In this document: positions 1 through 6,305 of the stretch, one piece after another
How positions within the stretch are numbered: position 1 is the stretch's first letter
How the letters are laid out: each line of letters starts with the position of its first letter
From: CAZKYP01 sp964556885
Lineage (GTDB): Bacteria; Planctomycetota; Phycisphaerae; Sedimentisphaerales; Anaerobacaceae
Length of the DNA stretch: 9,578 bases
Assembly: GCA_964556885.1 (NCBI GenBank)
Contig: CAZKYP010000128.1
Location: 1-9,578 of the forward strand
Direction: 5' to 3'
Program-made: the position numbers and the translations under genes
Notes under the pieces: generated by a model
Database searches by the model: none
Seen by the model: only the letters and a program-made list of their open reading frames with translations
Told to the model about the DNA's origin: nothing

Positions 1-927
1 GCGAGAATCCTTGAATCCGGCTGCGGCCCGTGTATCGGGCAGGGCTTTTCGCCCGCGGATGAGGTTGTGAGTCTGCGTACATTTAACAGGAACTTTGCCG
101 GAAGAAGCGGAACGAAGGGCGATCAAGTCTATCTGGTCAGTCCGGAGACAGCGGTCGCATCGGCCCTGACAGGGCGAATTACTGACCCTCGCGATTTGCC
201 GAAGTTGTTCAGCTTGGGATATCCGAAGGTCGATATGCCGAAGGTTTTCGATATCAACGATAATATGATAGAAAGACCCTTGAGCGAGCAAGAAGCAGCC
301 AAGGTCGAGGTCATACGCGGCCCGACGATTGTTGTGCCGCAATCACCGGAGCCGCTGCCGCAGAAGCTCGTGGGCAAGGTGCTGCTCAAATGCGGTGATA
401 AGATAACCACCGACCATATTATGCCCGCGGGAGTTTTTCTGAAGCTGCGCTCGAATGTCCCTGAGTATGCGAAGGTAGTTTTCAGTTGCTTCAATAAAGA
501 AGGCGAGCCGACTTTTGCCCAGCGCGCTCTTGAGCTGAAGAAAAAATCAATCGCCGGTATAATCGTAGCGGGTGAAAGCTACGGACAAGGTTCATCGAGG
601 GAACATGCGGCTCTGTGTCCGATGTATCTTGGCGTGCGGGCGGTGATTGCAAAGAGCATCGAGAGGATTCACAAGGCCAACCTGATAAACTTCTGCATCG
701 TTCCGATAGAATTTGCAGAGCCGGCCGACTACAACAAAATCAAGCAAGGCGATGAGCTTCGGATAGACAATTTGCCCGAGGCAGTCATGGGCAGTAAGAC
801 GGTGAAGATTGCCAAGGCGGACGGCTCGTTTGAATTTATTGGCAGGCTGGAGCTTTCTGAGAGAGATAGGCAGATTCTGCTTTCGGCGGGACTTTTGAAT
901 TTCACACGCAAAAAAGTTGAGAAGTAA
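1..927 (+). CDS. acn: Aconitate hydratase, C-terminal part (5' end outside window)
   Basis: Aconitase interconverts citrate and isocitrate through cis-aconitate in the TCA cycle, using a 4Fe-4S cluster in the cytoplasm. The reading frame is open from base 1, so the gene starts upstream; 308 residues are visible. At the left edge GCGPCIG (bases 19-39) supplies two of the three cluster cysteines. NRNFAGRSGTK (about 85-117) carries the active-site arginines, DKITTDHI (397-420) opens the swivel domain, and YGQGSSREHAA (580-612) is the catalytic Ser/Arg loop. Catalytic and swivel domains lie on one chain, and the spacing and the phrase VYLVSPETA fit the short Aquifex-type bacterial aconitase better than the roughly 900-residue AcnA, and better than the two-subunit LeuC/LeuD isopropylmalate dehydratase. 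Homoaconitase is the main alternative. The GTG at 67 lies inside the conserved domain and is not the start. An inverted-repeat cassette begins at the base after the stop codon. Confidence 0.93.
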   Translation, partial: ARILESGCGPCIGQGFSPADEVVSLRTFNRNFAGRSGTKGDQVYLVSPETAVASALTGRITDPRDLPKLFSLGYPKVDMPKVFDINDNMIERPLSEQEAAKVEVIRGPTIVVPQSPEPLPQKLVGKVLLKCGDKITTDHIMPAGVFLKLRSNVPEYAKVVFSCFNKEGEPTFAQRALELKKKSIAGIIVAGESYGQGSSREHAALCPMYLGVRAVIAKSIERIHKANLINFCIVPIEFAEPADYNKIKQGDELRIDNLPEAVMGSKTVKIAKADGSFEFIGRLELSERDRQILLSAGLLNFTRKKVEK

Positions 928-948
928 CAGAGGCACAAAGGCACAAAG
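928..948. repeat. Left inverted-repeat arm of the four-helix cassette
   Basis: The 21 bases contain two tandem copies of GGCACAAA (932-939 and 940-947). Their reverse complement matches 1331-1351 at 18 of 21 positions, and all three differences are transitions. The arm begins at the first base after the aconitase stop codon and ends 7 bases before the ATG of the broken four-helix gene. The arm is seen directly; its role as a mobility end is inference. Confidence 0.75.
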
Positions 949-955
949 TATTAAA

Positions 956-1330
956 ATGGCACATATAAAAACGTATAGAGACTTGGTTGTGTGGCAGAAG
1001 TCCATGGCCTTGGTTACGGAAATATATAAGATAACAAGGATATTTCCCAAAGATGAAACTTAAGGTTTAGTCACCCAGATGAGACGCTGTGCGATATCAA
1101 TCCCGAGTAATATTGCAGAAGGTTATGGCAGAAACTCGACCAGTGACTATGTACGCTTTCTGCGTATTGCGATGGGTTCCTTATACGAGTTGCAAACTCA
1201 ATTAGAGATTTCACTTAATTTGAAATACTTTAAGGAAAAAAGTTATAAAGAATTATACGAGTCAAGCAGAGAAGTAGAGCGTATGCTTAGTAGTTTAATA
1301 AGAAAAATAAGCACCAAAGATACTGATTAA
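956..1330 (+). pseudogene. Four-helix bundle (23S rRNA intervening-sequence/S23-type) protein gene, broken by in-frame TAA
   Basis: The frame from ATG 956 to TAA 1328-1330 spans 124 sense-length codons, normal for this family, but codon 36 (1061-1063) is TAA. Upstream residues end in IFPKDET and downstream residues resume with GLVTQMRR, SIPSNIAEGYGR and a YVRFLRIAMGS-like segment. These match the family pattern FPKDE-YGL-SQMRR, so the stop most likely replaces the usual tyrosine through one base change (TAT/TAC to TAA). No frameshift is needed. The downstream ATG at 1079 could restart an 83-residue fragment lacking helix 1. Relatives lie inside 23S rRNA intervening sequences, as stand-alone genes, or as Avd accessory proteins of diversity-generating retroelements; most have no known function. 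The gene is clearly more AT-rich than its neighbours, has no obvious ribosome-binding site and sits between inverted repeats, all hinting at acquisition. Confidence 0.85.
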
Positions 1331-1363
1331 CTCTGTGCCTCTGTGCCTTTGGAACTTTGTGCC
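1331..1363. repeat. Right inverted-repeat arm of the four-helix cassette, plus an extra unit
   Basis: Two tandem copies of CTCTGTGC (1331-1338 and 1339-1346) lead into CTTTG, and 1331-1351 is the inverted partner of 928-948. A further unit in the same orientation, CTTTGTGCC, follows at 1355-1363 after a short spacer. The arm starts at the base after the stop of the broken four-helix gene, so both arms abut stop codons. Confidence 0.72.
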
Positions 1364-1385
1364 TAAAAGATGAGTTAACGGAATA

Positions 1386-1904
1386 ATGTCTAAAAAAACA
1401 ATAACCATTTTCGGGACCGGCAGGGCAAAGGCCGGCGAGCCGGCTTATGTGCTGGCGCATGAGGTCGGCGGGGTATTGGCCGAGGCGGGATTTACAATTG
1501 CCAACGGCGGGTACGGCGGGACGATGCTGGCCGCCGCCGAAGGGGCCGCAAAGGCCGGGGGACAGGTAATCGGTGTTACATGCTCGGCATTTAAATCGAG
1601 CAGGTCAAACGAATTTGTTACTGATGAAATTGTTACCGCCTCGCTCGATGAAAGGCTCGATACCCTGATAAAATTAGGACAGGCATACGTCGTTCTGCCC
1701 GGCGGGACCGGGACCCTGTTAGAGCTGGCGAAGGTCTGGGAGTTGAAAAACAAAGGCTTTCTTGCAGGCGATAAACCTGTTATACTCGTGGGCGAATTCT
1801 GGAAGCCGCTTGTTGATTTGGTCGCAACGGACGATCCGAAAAGCGGCCGGTATGTGAAATTTGCAGATGGGCCGGAGCAAATTGTCGAATTGGTCGATAT
1901 ATGA
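1386..1904 (+). CDS. LOG-family protein (nucleotide 5'-monophosphate phosphoribohydrolase-like)
   Basis: This 172-residue protein belongs to the LOG/TIGR00725-type Rossmann family, often mislabelled lysine decarboxylase. Characterised members cleave the N-glycosidic bond of (cytokinin) nucleoside 5'-monophosphates, releasing base and ribose 5-phosphate. Visible marks are an initial beta strand with a GTG turn (residues 5-12), the glycine-rich phosphate loop GGYGGTM (41-47), the segment around R90, and the family signature PGGTGT (105-110) followed by E113. Length and motif order are complete. The start is ATG 1386; no strong Shine-Dalgarno is visible, only ACGGA at 1378-1382. It follows the four-helix cassette and precedes a palindromic element. 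True cytokinin production cannot be deduced; nucleotide salvage or housecleaning is as likely. The family call is firm, the substrate unknown. Confidence 0.85.
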   Translation: MSKKTITIFGTGRAKAGEPAYVLAHEVGGVLAEAGFTIANGGYGGTMLAAAEGAAKAGGQVIGVTCSAFKSSRSNEFVTDEIVTASLDERLDTLIKLGQAYVVLPGGTGTLLELAKVWELKNKGFLAGDKPVILVGEFWKPLVDLVATDDPKSGRYVKFADGPEQIVELVDI

Positions 1905-1946
1905 TAATGATATGCTCTGCCAAGTTTGATTTGATAATAAGAAAGG

Positions 1947-2023
1947 GTGGCAGCCTCAAGCGAAGCTTGGGGATGACTTCTGGTAGCAACCATCCCCAAA
2001 ACCTTCGGTTTTGAGGCTGCCAC
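1947..2023. repeat. 77-bp palindromic, REP/BIME- or MITE-like cloverleaf element
   Basis: The ends GTGGCAGCCT (1947-1956) and AGGCTGCCAC (2014-2023) pair perfectly. Inside are three further perfect stems with no unpaired base at the junction: 1957-1961 with 1965-1969 (loop GAA), 1970-1975 with 1991-1996 (15-base loop) and 1997-2003 with 2007-2013 (loop TTC, which is GAA on the other strand). The same bases can also form one long imperfect hairpin, pairing 1947-1959 with 2011-2023, 1961-1965 with 2003-2007 and 1967-1975 with 1991-1999. The element lies 42 bases after the LOG stop and before the secreted-protein gene. No T-run follows on the plus strand, so a classical terminator is unlikely. 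The structure is seen directly; the repeat-family assignment is inference, since only one copy is in the window. Confidence 0.8.
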
Positions 2024-2088
2024 ACAATAATATTCAGATTAGTTATAGATTTATGCTTGATAGATTAATAAATCCTGGAACGGTTAGA

Positions 2089-2958
2089 ATGAATAAAAGA
2101 TTTCTGATCCTTGTTTTGGCGGCACTTATGACTACCGCGGTATTTGGGGCAAGGATGGTCAGCCGGGGTTTGCTGTCGGACGGCTCCATACTCAAAGGTG
2201 TCGACGGCAAGGTCATCGGCTCCGATGCTAATGAGGTATGGTGCTTCGAGTTCAGCTCGGATGTCAACGACTATGGTGTTGTCATAAAATCAGGAACAAA
2301 GTTGGAGCTGCTATCTTCTTCGATTCTGGAAAAGATTATTGCCGATATCAACGAATCTGTGGTCGTGGATTACCGGCTTTGGGGCAAAATCACGCAGTAT
2401 AAAGGGAAAAATTACATATTCCCGACGTATTTTATGCGCATCAATAAAATGGCAGGGCCCGATACCGACATATCGCAGACGTCGGAGCCGAACCAGGTCG
2501 AACCTTCCGAGACTACACCCGAGCAACAAACGGACGTTAATGACTCGGGCGATATTTTGACTATACCGCCGGAGATTATGAAAAGGCTGGAGGCTACGCA
2601 GGCTGAGGCGGCCGGCTCCGGTAGAAAAGCAATAGACGGCAATGATGTTATGAGTGCGGAATCTCGAACAGTGCAGAACGCAGATTCGGTTATCGTGGAC
2701 AGGACCGGTCTTTTAATAAAGGACGAGGGGGGATTTGTCTTTGTGCCGGATGCTGTTGGACGGAACGTGTCGCCGATCGAAGAGCGGCTTCGATTGCTGC
2801 CGTGTGAGGTGCTTGCGCTGGCTGAGAACAGGCAATCTTCTGTTGTCGAACCGATACGTTTCCGAATCGCAGGGATTATAACCAAATACAAAAACCAGCG
2901 CTACCTGCTGCTGCAGAAAGCGACAAGAGTTTACAATTACGGCAACTTTGGAAGATAA
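2089..2958 (+). CDS. Secreted protein of unknown function with duplicated domain
   Basis: I do not recognise this 289-residue protein. ATG 2089 is chosen because it gives a clean signal peptide: a Lys/Arg-containing start (MNKRF), a hydrophobic core (about 6-19) and a plausible cleavage site after VFG (residue 20). No lipobox cysteine is seen, so it is probably periplasmic or exported. In-frame TTG 2011 and ATG 2053 lie further upstream; the first falls inside the palindromic element and both would bury the signal peptide. Two modules, about 70-118 and 232-281, share a pattern (LELL/LRLL, SVV, then G-ITxYKxxxY, then R-I/V), suggesting an internal duplication. They are separated by a low-complexity, acidic and Ser/Thr/Pro-rich linker (about 121-155) and a further segment. 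The stop overlaps the ribosome-binding site of hisD 11 bases downstream, so the two are probably co-transcribed, though no functional link to histidine synthesis is evident. Confidence 0.75.
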   Translation: MNKRFLILVLAALMTTAVFGARMVSRGLLSDGSILKGVDGKVIGSDANEVWCFEFSSDVNDYGVVIKSGTKLELLSSSILEKIIADINESVVVDYRLWGKITQYKGKNYIFPTYFMRINKMAGPDTDISQTSEPNQVEPSETTPEQQTDVNDSGDILTIPPEIMKRLEATQAEAAGSGRKAIDGNDVMSAESRTVQNADSVIVDRTGLLIKDEGGFVFVPDAVGRNVSPIEERLRLLPCEVLALAENRQSSVVEPIRFRIAGIITKYKNQRYLLLQKATRVYNYGNFGR

Positions 2959-2969
2959 AGGACAGACCA

Positions 2970-4286
2970 ATGCCCAACGAACTCGACCAGATTCTTATTA
3001 CTTCGTCTGAATCCAATTTTGAAAAGAGAATAAAAAAGCTGCGCTCGAAAATGGCCTCGGCCGCGAGGCTGGCGGGTTTCGGGAGCAGGGAAAATCAACA
3101 AGTGTTGGATATCCTTCGCAATGTAGAAGAGCGGGGCGATGAGGCTGTTGCAGAATACACGAAGAAGTTCGATGATGTAAAATTGGAGCCAGGTCAATTC
3201 CGGATTAACCGTGATGATCTGGACAAGGCGAACAGGGAAATCAACCAGGACATCCTGGCGTCGCTGCGTCAGGCGATAGAGAATGTGCGTGGGTATCAGA
3301 AGGACATCATGGTCGATATGGAAAATTTGCCCCGCGGTATAAAGTATACGCCCATTAAGAGGGTCGGCCTGTGCGTTCCGGGGGCATCGGCCCCGCTGCC
3401 TTCCACGGTCATCATGACGGCGGTCCCCGCACAGGTGGCGGGAGTAAAGGAGATTGCGGTCGTTTCGCCGCCAAGGCATGAAGGAAGTATCCATCCGGTC
3501 ATTCTGGCCGTCTGCTGCGAACTTGGTATCGATGAAGTTTACAGAATTGGCGGCGCCCAGGCCGTGGCGGCTTTGGCAATCGGGACGGAAACAATCCCCA
3601 AAGTCGACAAGATTGTCGGCCCGGGTAACAAGTGGGTACAGGCGGCTAAAAAGGGAGTCTGCGGTGACTACGTTGGTATTGATTCTATTGCCGGTCCGAG
3701 CGAGGTGTTAATCATTGCGAATGAGCAGGCAAATCCTGCCTGGGTTGCGGCCGATATGCTCAGCCAAGCTGAGCATGCATCCGACAGCAGCGCGATTGTC
3801 CTGACCGATTCGGAGCCGTTTGCTAAAGAGATTCTCAAAGAGCTGAAAAAGAGTCTAAAGGAATTACCAAGGGTCGGGGCGGCTAAAGAATCTTTGAAGA
3901 AATTCAGTGCTATAGTCGTCATGGAAGATATGAACCATGCGATAGAGATGGCGAACGATTTTGCCTGCGAGCATTTGGAGATTCAGTGCGGCCAGGCGAA
4001 TAGGGCGATTGCCGATAAAATCAATAACGCCGGCGCGATTTTCATCGGTTCCTACAGCCCTGTGGCGGTAGGGGATTATTGGGCCGGACCGAGCCACACT
4101 CTGCCGACGGGAACGCGGGCGAAGTTTGCAAGCGCGCTGACAAGCAACGACTTCTTAAAGTCCATAAGCATTATCGAATACGATTCGGAAATGCTGGCGG
4201 CCTGTGCCGATGACATTGCAAGACTGGCCGAGGTTGAAGGACTTGATGCGCATGCAAGAAGTGTGAGGATACGGCAACAGGACTAA
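2970..4286 (+). CDS. hisD: Histidinol dehydrogenase
   Basis: HisD catalyses the last two steps of histidine biosynthesis, oxidising L-histidinol through histidinal to L-histidine with two NAD+, as a cytoplasmic Zn-dependent homodimer. The 438-residue length is normal. Signatures in order are VGLCVPGASAP (132-142), GGAQAVAALAIGTETIPKVD (194-213), KIVGPGNKW (214-222), AGPSEV (241-246), SQAEH (265-269), CEHLE (333-337), YSPVAVGDYWAGPSHTLPTG (362-381) and GLDAHA (424-429). By family alignment Q266, H269, D369 and H428 are the zinc ligands and E334-H335 the catalytic pair; all are present. ATG 2970 is preceded 7 bases away by AAAGGA (2957-2962), which overlaps the stop of the secreted-protein gene. 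No other his gene is in the window, so the histidine genes are apparently dispersed. It converges on the minus-strand cluster with only 18 bases between stops. Confidence 0.97.
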   Translation: MPNELDQILITSSESNFEKRIKKLRSKMASAARLAGFGSRENQQVLDILRNVEERGDEAVAEYTKKFDDVKLEPGQFRINRDDLDKANREINQDILASLRQAIENVRGYQKDIMVDMENLPRGIKYTPIKRVGLCVPGASAPLPSTVIMTAVPAQVAGVKEIAVVSPPRHEGSIHPVILAVCCELGIDEVYRIGGAQAVAALAIGTETIPKVDKIVGPGNKWVQAAKKGVCGDYVGIDSIAGPSEVLIIANEQANPAWVAADMLSQAEHASDSSAIVLTDSEPFAKEILKELKKSLKELPRVGAAKESLKKFSAIVVMEDMNHAIEMANDFACEHLEIQCGQANRAIADKINNAGAIFIGSYSPVAVGDYWAGPSHTLPTGTRAKFASALTSNDFLKSISIIEYDSEMLAACADDIARLAEVEGLDAHARSVRIRQQD

Positions 4287-4304
4287 GCGACGCGTTGCAC
4301 ACGG

Positions 4305-5258
4305 TTACACGTTCCAGTTAAGCTGTTCCTGGTAGCGATGATAAAACCAGCCTAACACGTGAGCTGCTACCATCAGCAAATATATTCCGAAAACATAACC
4401 GATAATCAACCCGAATGTCGAGTCGAACAGACTTGCGCTGATTTCGGCAATCACAAGCCATGTCACGGCGAATAACGAGACCATCGCGCAGTACGGCAGG
4501 AACGTGCTGACGATTGAGCCGGTTAGCAGGATGGGATTTAGACCGGAGAGAGAATCGAACATGGCGACTGCCAATAAGGCCATCGGGAAGAATAATATCG
4601 CGCAGCAATATAATACTGTAAAAATTGTGTCGGCCTGGCCCGCGTACCTGTAATAAATTACTATCGGAACAACGAAGACGAGAACACAGATGAACAATCT
4701 CAGAGAGTTCCATATTATTTCACCCAGGCCCGGCGAGATGCCCATAGTCTCCGGCGCTCGTGTGCCCCCGGCGGCGCTGTCGCGGATACATTCGCATAGG
4801 TACCAGAACATGTACAGATAGAGGACGACTATTGCGACGAATCCCGCTATTACGACCGGTACGGCTATCAGCAGCATCAGTATATATTGCCCGGCGGCTA
4901 TGGCGAGGATTCGCGTGACATAAATAATTAATATCGGGAAGATTATCATCATGGCCATAATTGTCAAACCGGCTTTATTGAAGGGGTATAGAAAAATATC
5001 GATAATCCAGGGCAGTTTTCGCTTATCAGTAGCGTCAGTTTCTTTGGCTGTCGGACCCTCGGCGTCGTCGGCTTGACCGGCATCATCCTGATTGTCCTGT
5101 AGCTGCGGCGGGATATCGAGGAGGGTCAGATTATAGACCGAACGCGCTCCTGTAGTATCGAGCTGCTTTTTGCAGTTCGGGCAGGTGCCTTTTATGGATG
5201 TATGTGCATCAGGTATGCTGATTTTATGCCCGCAATGTTTGCATGTGAATTCACTCAT
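4305..5258 (-). CDS. Zinc-ribbon multi-membrane-segment protein, paralogue A
   Basis: This is the last and shortest ribbon (317 residues) of three tandem paralogues. The N-terminal ribbon has C6-x2-C9 and C26-x2-C29, the planctomycete-style C-x2-CG...KGxCPxC form. YNLTLLDI follows (42-49), then an acidic linker (about 50-80), then PWIIDIFLYP and about six hydrophobic segments. Shared membrane-domain signatures are ECIRDSAAGGTRAPE (156-170), FFPMALLA, MFDSLSGLNPILL (233-245) and a C-terminal QLNWNV. ATG 5258 is preferred over GTG 5270 because MSEFTCKHCG aligns with MNEFHCQYCG of the next copy and both ATGs are preceded by AAAGATTTT. No strong ribosome-binding site is present. The gene starts 12 bases after the paralogue B stop, so an operon is likely. 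Function is unknown: the ribbon probably faces the cytoplasm, and no catalytic motif is seen. Confidence 0.82.
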   Translation of the reverse strand: MSEFTCKHCGHKISIPDAHTSIKGTCPNCKKQLDTTGARSVYNLTLLDIPPQLQDNQDDAGQADDAEGPTAKETDATDKRKLPWIIDIFLYPFNKAGLTIMAMMIIFPILIIYVTRILAIAAGQYILMLLIAVPVVIAGFVAIVVLYLYMFWYLCECIRDSAAGGTRAPETMGISPGLGEIIWNSLRLFICVLVFVVPIVIYYRYAGQADTIFTVLYCCAILFFPMALLAVAMFDSLSGLNPILLTGSIVSTFLPYCAMVSLFAVTWLVIAEISASLFDSTFGLIIGYVFGIYLLMVAAHVLGWFYHRYQEQLNWNV

Positions 5259-5270
5259 AAAATCTTTCAC

Positions 5271-6257
5271 TTAACTGTTGTGTCCGGTTTGGTTGTTTTG
5301 ATCCTGCAGGTTCCAGTTCAGTTTATCCTCGCAGCACCAGTAAAGCCGCCCTAAAAGATGGGCGCATACCAATATCATATATATGATAACGAAACCGGTT
5401 CCGAATCTCCAGATTATAGAAGTAGAAGTTGTCGCTGCAATTTTTCTTAATACGACTGCGGACATTGCGATGAACAATATCAATCCCATGTAAGGCAGGA
5501 AGGTATTGTATATCGAGCGGATGATTAGAGAAGGGCTGAATCCGGCCACGGAGTCGAATAAAACAACGGCCAGCAATGCCATCGGGTAAAGTATCAGGGC
5601 AATGCAGACCAAGGCCCAAAAGACTATGCCTGAATTGTCGACGAATATCCAGTAGAGAATCGGCGGACCAAGCAGAAATGCAAAACATCCGACTATAAGT
5701 ATCGTCTTTTCGAACATGTCGGACAGGTCCGGCATGGCTCCTAATCCTTCAGGCGCGCGCACCCAGCCGTCAGCACTGTCGCGAATACATTCGGCCACGT
5801 ACCAGTTCAGGTACATAAACAGGAAAATATAAATCGCCGCACTTGTCAGAAAGAACAAAAAATACAACATTGTCGGAACTAAACTTTGAATAATATCGAT
5901 TAAAAGTGATATACCGAAAAAGATCCCAAGATGTATCAGGCCGGATCGGCTTGTCGGGTACAGGAATATGTCGATGAACCAGGGAAACCTGCGTTCGGCG
6001 GCCTTTTCTTTTACCGGCGGTTTTTCTTTCGGTTCGTTTTCCTGTTCTTTGGTCTTTTCTTCCGTATTATGTCCATCGTCTTGTAAAATCCAACTTTTGA
6101 GTTCCTCGGATACATCTAAAAGAGTGAGATCGTAAGTTGGTTTTGTCTGGACGGGGACGAACGGCTTCTTGCATTTGGGACAAATTCCTTTTTCCTCCGG
6201 CGGGATTAAAGGATAATTTATTTTCTGACCGCAATATTGACAATGGAATTCATTCAT
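5271..6257 (-). CDS. Zinc-ribbon multi-membrane-segment protein, paralogue B
   Basis: This is the middle copy, of 328 residues. The single ribbon uses C6-x2-C9 and C26-x2-C29 at exactly the same positions as paralogue A. YDLTLLDVSEEL (42-53) is followed by a strongly charged Lys/Glu-rich linker (about 60-90), then PWFIDIFLYP and about six hydrophobic segments. It keeps ECIRDSADG..RAPE (156-170) and AHLLGRLYW, but its central motif has drifted to LFDSVAGFSPSLI where A and C read MFDS.SGLNPILL. The C-terminus extends 12 residues past LNWNL with a polar tail. Start ATG 6257 is preceded by AAAGATTTT but no clear Shine-Dalgarno. It lies 48 bases after the paralogue C stop. Function is unknown; it is clearly homologous to its neighbours and the most diverged of the three. 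Confidence 0.82.
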   Translation of the reverse strand: MNEFHCQYCGQKINYPLIPPEEKGICPKCKKPFVPVQTKPTYDLTLLDVSEELKSWILQDDGHNTEEKTKEQENEPKEKPPVKEKAAERRFPWFIDIFLYPTSRSGLIHLGIFFGISLLIDIIQSLVPTMLYFLFFLTSAAIYIFLFMYLNWYVAECIRDSADGWVRAPEGLGAMPDLSDMFEKTILIVGCFAFLLGPPILYWIFVDNSGIVFWALVCIALILYPMALLAVVLFDSVAGFSPSLIIRSIYNTFLPYMGLILFIAMSAVVLRKIAATTSTSIIWRFGTGFVIIYMILVCAHLLGRLYWCCEDKLNWNLQDQNNQTGHNS

Positions 6258-6305
6258 AAAATCTTTTTTTCTGTTCTCTGTTTGGTCTTTTGAACACAGT
6301 AAACA

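Noticed and set aside
67..69. GTG as start of the aconitase gene
   Set aside because: The frame is open to base 1 and the residues before it (GCGPCIG) are an essential part of aconitase.
1386..1904. Lysine decarboxylase
   Set aside because: This is a historic mislabel of the LOG family; the PGGTGT...E signature indicates a nucleotide phosphoribohydrolase fold, with no pyridoxal-phosphate site.
1947..2023. tRNA gene, suggested by the cloverleaf shape
   Set aside because: Arm sizes, three-base loops and a 15-base central loop do not fit a tRNA; there is no TTCGAAT-like T-loop, no proper anticodon arm and no CCA-end logic.
1934..2032. Target-site duplication ATAATA on either side of the palindromic element
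   Set aside because: The copies do not abut the element ends and the sequence is low-complexity AT, so chance is likely.
2011..2088. N-terminal extension of the secreted protein from TTG 2011 or ATG 2053
   Set aside because: The TTG lies within the palindromic element and both starts would displace an evident signal peptide beginning at ATG 2089.
4287..4304. Bidirectional terminator between hisD and paralogue A
   Set aside because: Only 18 bases separate the stops and I find no stable stem with a T-run in either direction.
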